A stretch of 64,000 nt of DNA from Mycobacterium senriense (GTDB taxonomy: Bacteria > Actinomycetota > Actinomycetes > Mycobacteriales > Mycobacteriaceae): contig NZ_AP024828.1 in assembly GCF_019668465.1 (NCBI RefSeq), forward strand, positions 1,550,001-1,614,000, written 5' to 3'. How positions within the stretch are numbered: the first letter of the stretch is position 1; the number at the start of each line of letters is the position of its first letter. Shown in pieces: positions 63,830 through 64,000 of this stretch. The notes under the pieces are model-generated. The model worked only from the letters and a program-made list of their open reading frames with translations. It did no database searches and was not told the DNA's origin. Both the position numbers and the translations under genes were made by a program.

Positions 63830-64000
63830 ATGCCCCTGAGTACTGTCGCCGAACATGGAGGGGTCGCGTCATTTTTGGCAGCAGCGTTCGAGCAGGCTGC
63901 GGCGCCGCCTGGCTGGCTGATGTCGGCATATGACGACCTGCTTGCCGCGGTGAAATACGTCCGAGACCGCACTGGTGATCCGAACGCATGGCAGACGGGA
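63830..64000 (+). CDS. Partial gene in the Rv0026 position
   Basis: An open frame from ATG 63830 to the right edge (57 codons): MPLSTVAEHGGVASFL, PPGWLMSAYDDLLAAVKYV. A GTG at 63803 is an alternative start. The N-terminus is helical, as in proteins of ESX-associated loci. The family cannot be decided from this fragment. Confidence 0.55.
   Translation, partial: MPLSTVAEHGGVASFLAAAFEQAAAPPGWLMSAYDDLLAAVKYVRDRTGDPNAWQTG

Overview
The window is a high-GC mycobacterial chromosome segment centred on the replication origin. The order rnpA-rpmH-dnaA-dnaN-recF-dciA-gyrB-gyrA, the trxB2-trxC-cwlM-parB-parA-gid block on the left, and the crgA-trpG-pknB-pknA-pbpA-rodA-pstP-fhaB-fhaA block on the right all match the Mycobacterium tuberculosis layout (roughly Rv3899c to Rv0026). 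The whiB5-Rv0023-Rv0024-Rv0025-like run at the right end suggests a slow-growing Mycobacterium, but the species cannot be fixed from sequence alone.

Layout, left to right. 1-6850 (minus): accessory cluster with hallmarks of ESX/type VII secretion. It holds a large helical/Pro-Gly-rich protein (cut by the window edge), three tandem paralogous single-pass membrane proteins, an EspC-like small protein, a DUF1023-type alpha/beta hydrolase with a distinctive N-terminal module, and an Asp-rich repeat protein. 6875-8317: pcnA. 8541-9184: two small membrane proteins. 9270-20365 (plus): mutT4, a DUF6049-like membrane-anchored protein, murJ/mviN with pseudokinase, sigM and its anti-sigma, trxB2-trxC, cwlM. 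20369-26823 (minus): Rv3916c-like, parB, parA, gid (two perfect parS sites), khpB/jag, yidC, yidD, rnpA, rpmH. 26824-29521: dnaA regulatory region, dnaA and the oriC-type dnaA-dnaN gap. 29522-38255 (plus): dnaN, recF, dciA, gyrB, gyrA, Rv0007-like. 38327-38621: tRNA-Ile and tRNA-Ala. 38595-40602: TetR regulator and divergent cytochrome P450. 40606-54284: cwsA, ppiA, a PH-type membrane protein, crgA, a DUF881 protein, trpG/pabA, the coupled kinase/phosphatase/cell-wall operon, and tRNA-Leu with a strong terminator. 54285-61114: variable region with an immunity-gene remnant, NTF2-like and DinB-like genes, a frameshifted polymorphic toxin with its immunity gene, GNAT, pirin and acyl-CoA dehydrogenase. 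61207-64000: whiB5-like, an XRE regulator, an NlpC/P60 protein, a DUF4226 protein and a partial gene.

How the parts work together. Replication initiation, chromosome segregation and Ser/Thr-kinase control of peptidoglycan synthesis are packed around the origin. PknB, PstP, FhaA, the MurJ pseudokinase and the zinc-ligand-less CwlM are all present, so both the kinase and several known targets flank oriC. The most unusual content is at the two flanks. The left-hand hydrolase and the right-hand toxin share a homologous N-terminal module of about 200 residues, suggesting one secretion/targeting module delivers different C-terminal effectors. The toxin reading frame is broken by one base in a G run just before its C-terminal toxin tip, while the immunity gene stays intact.
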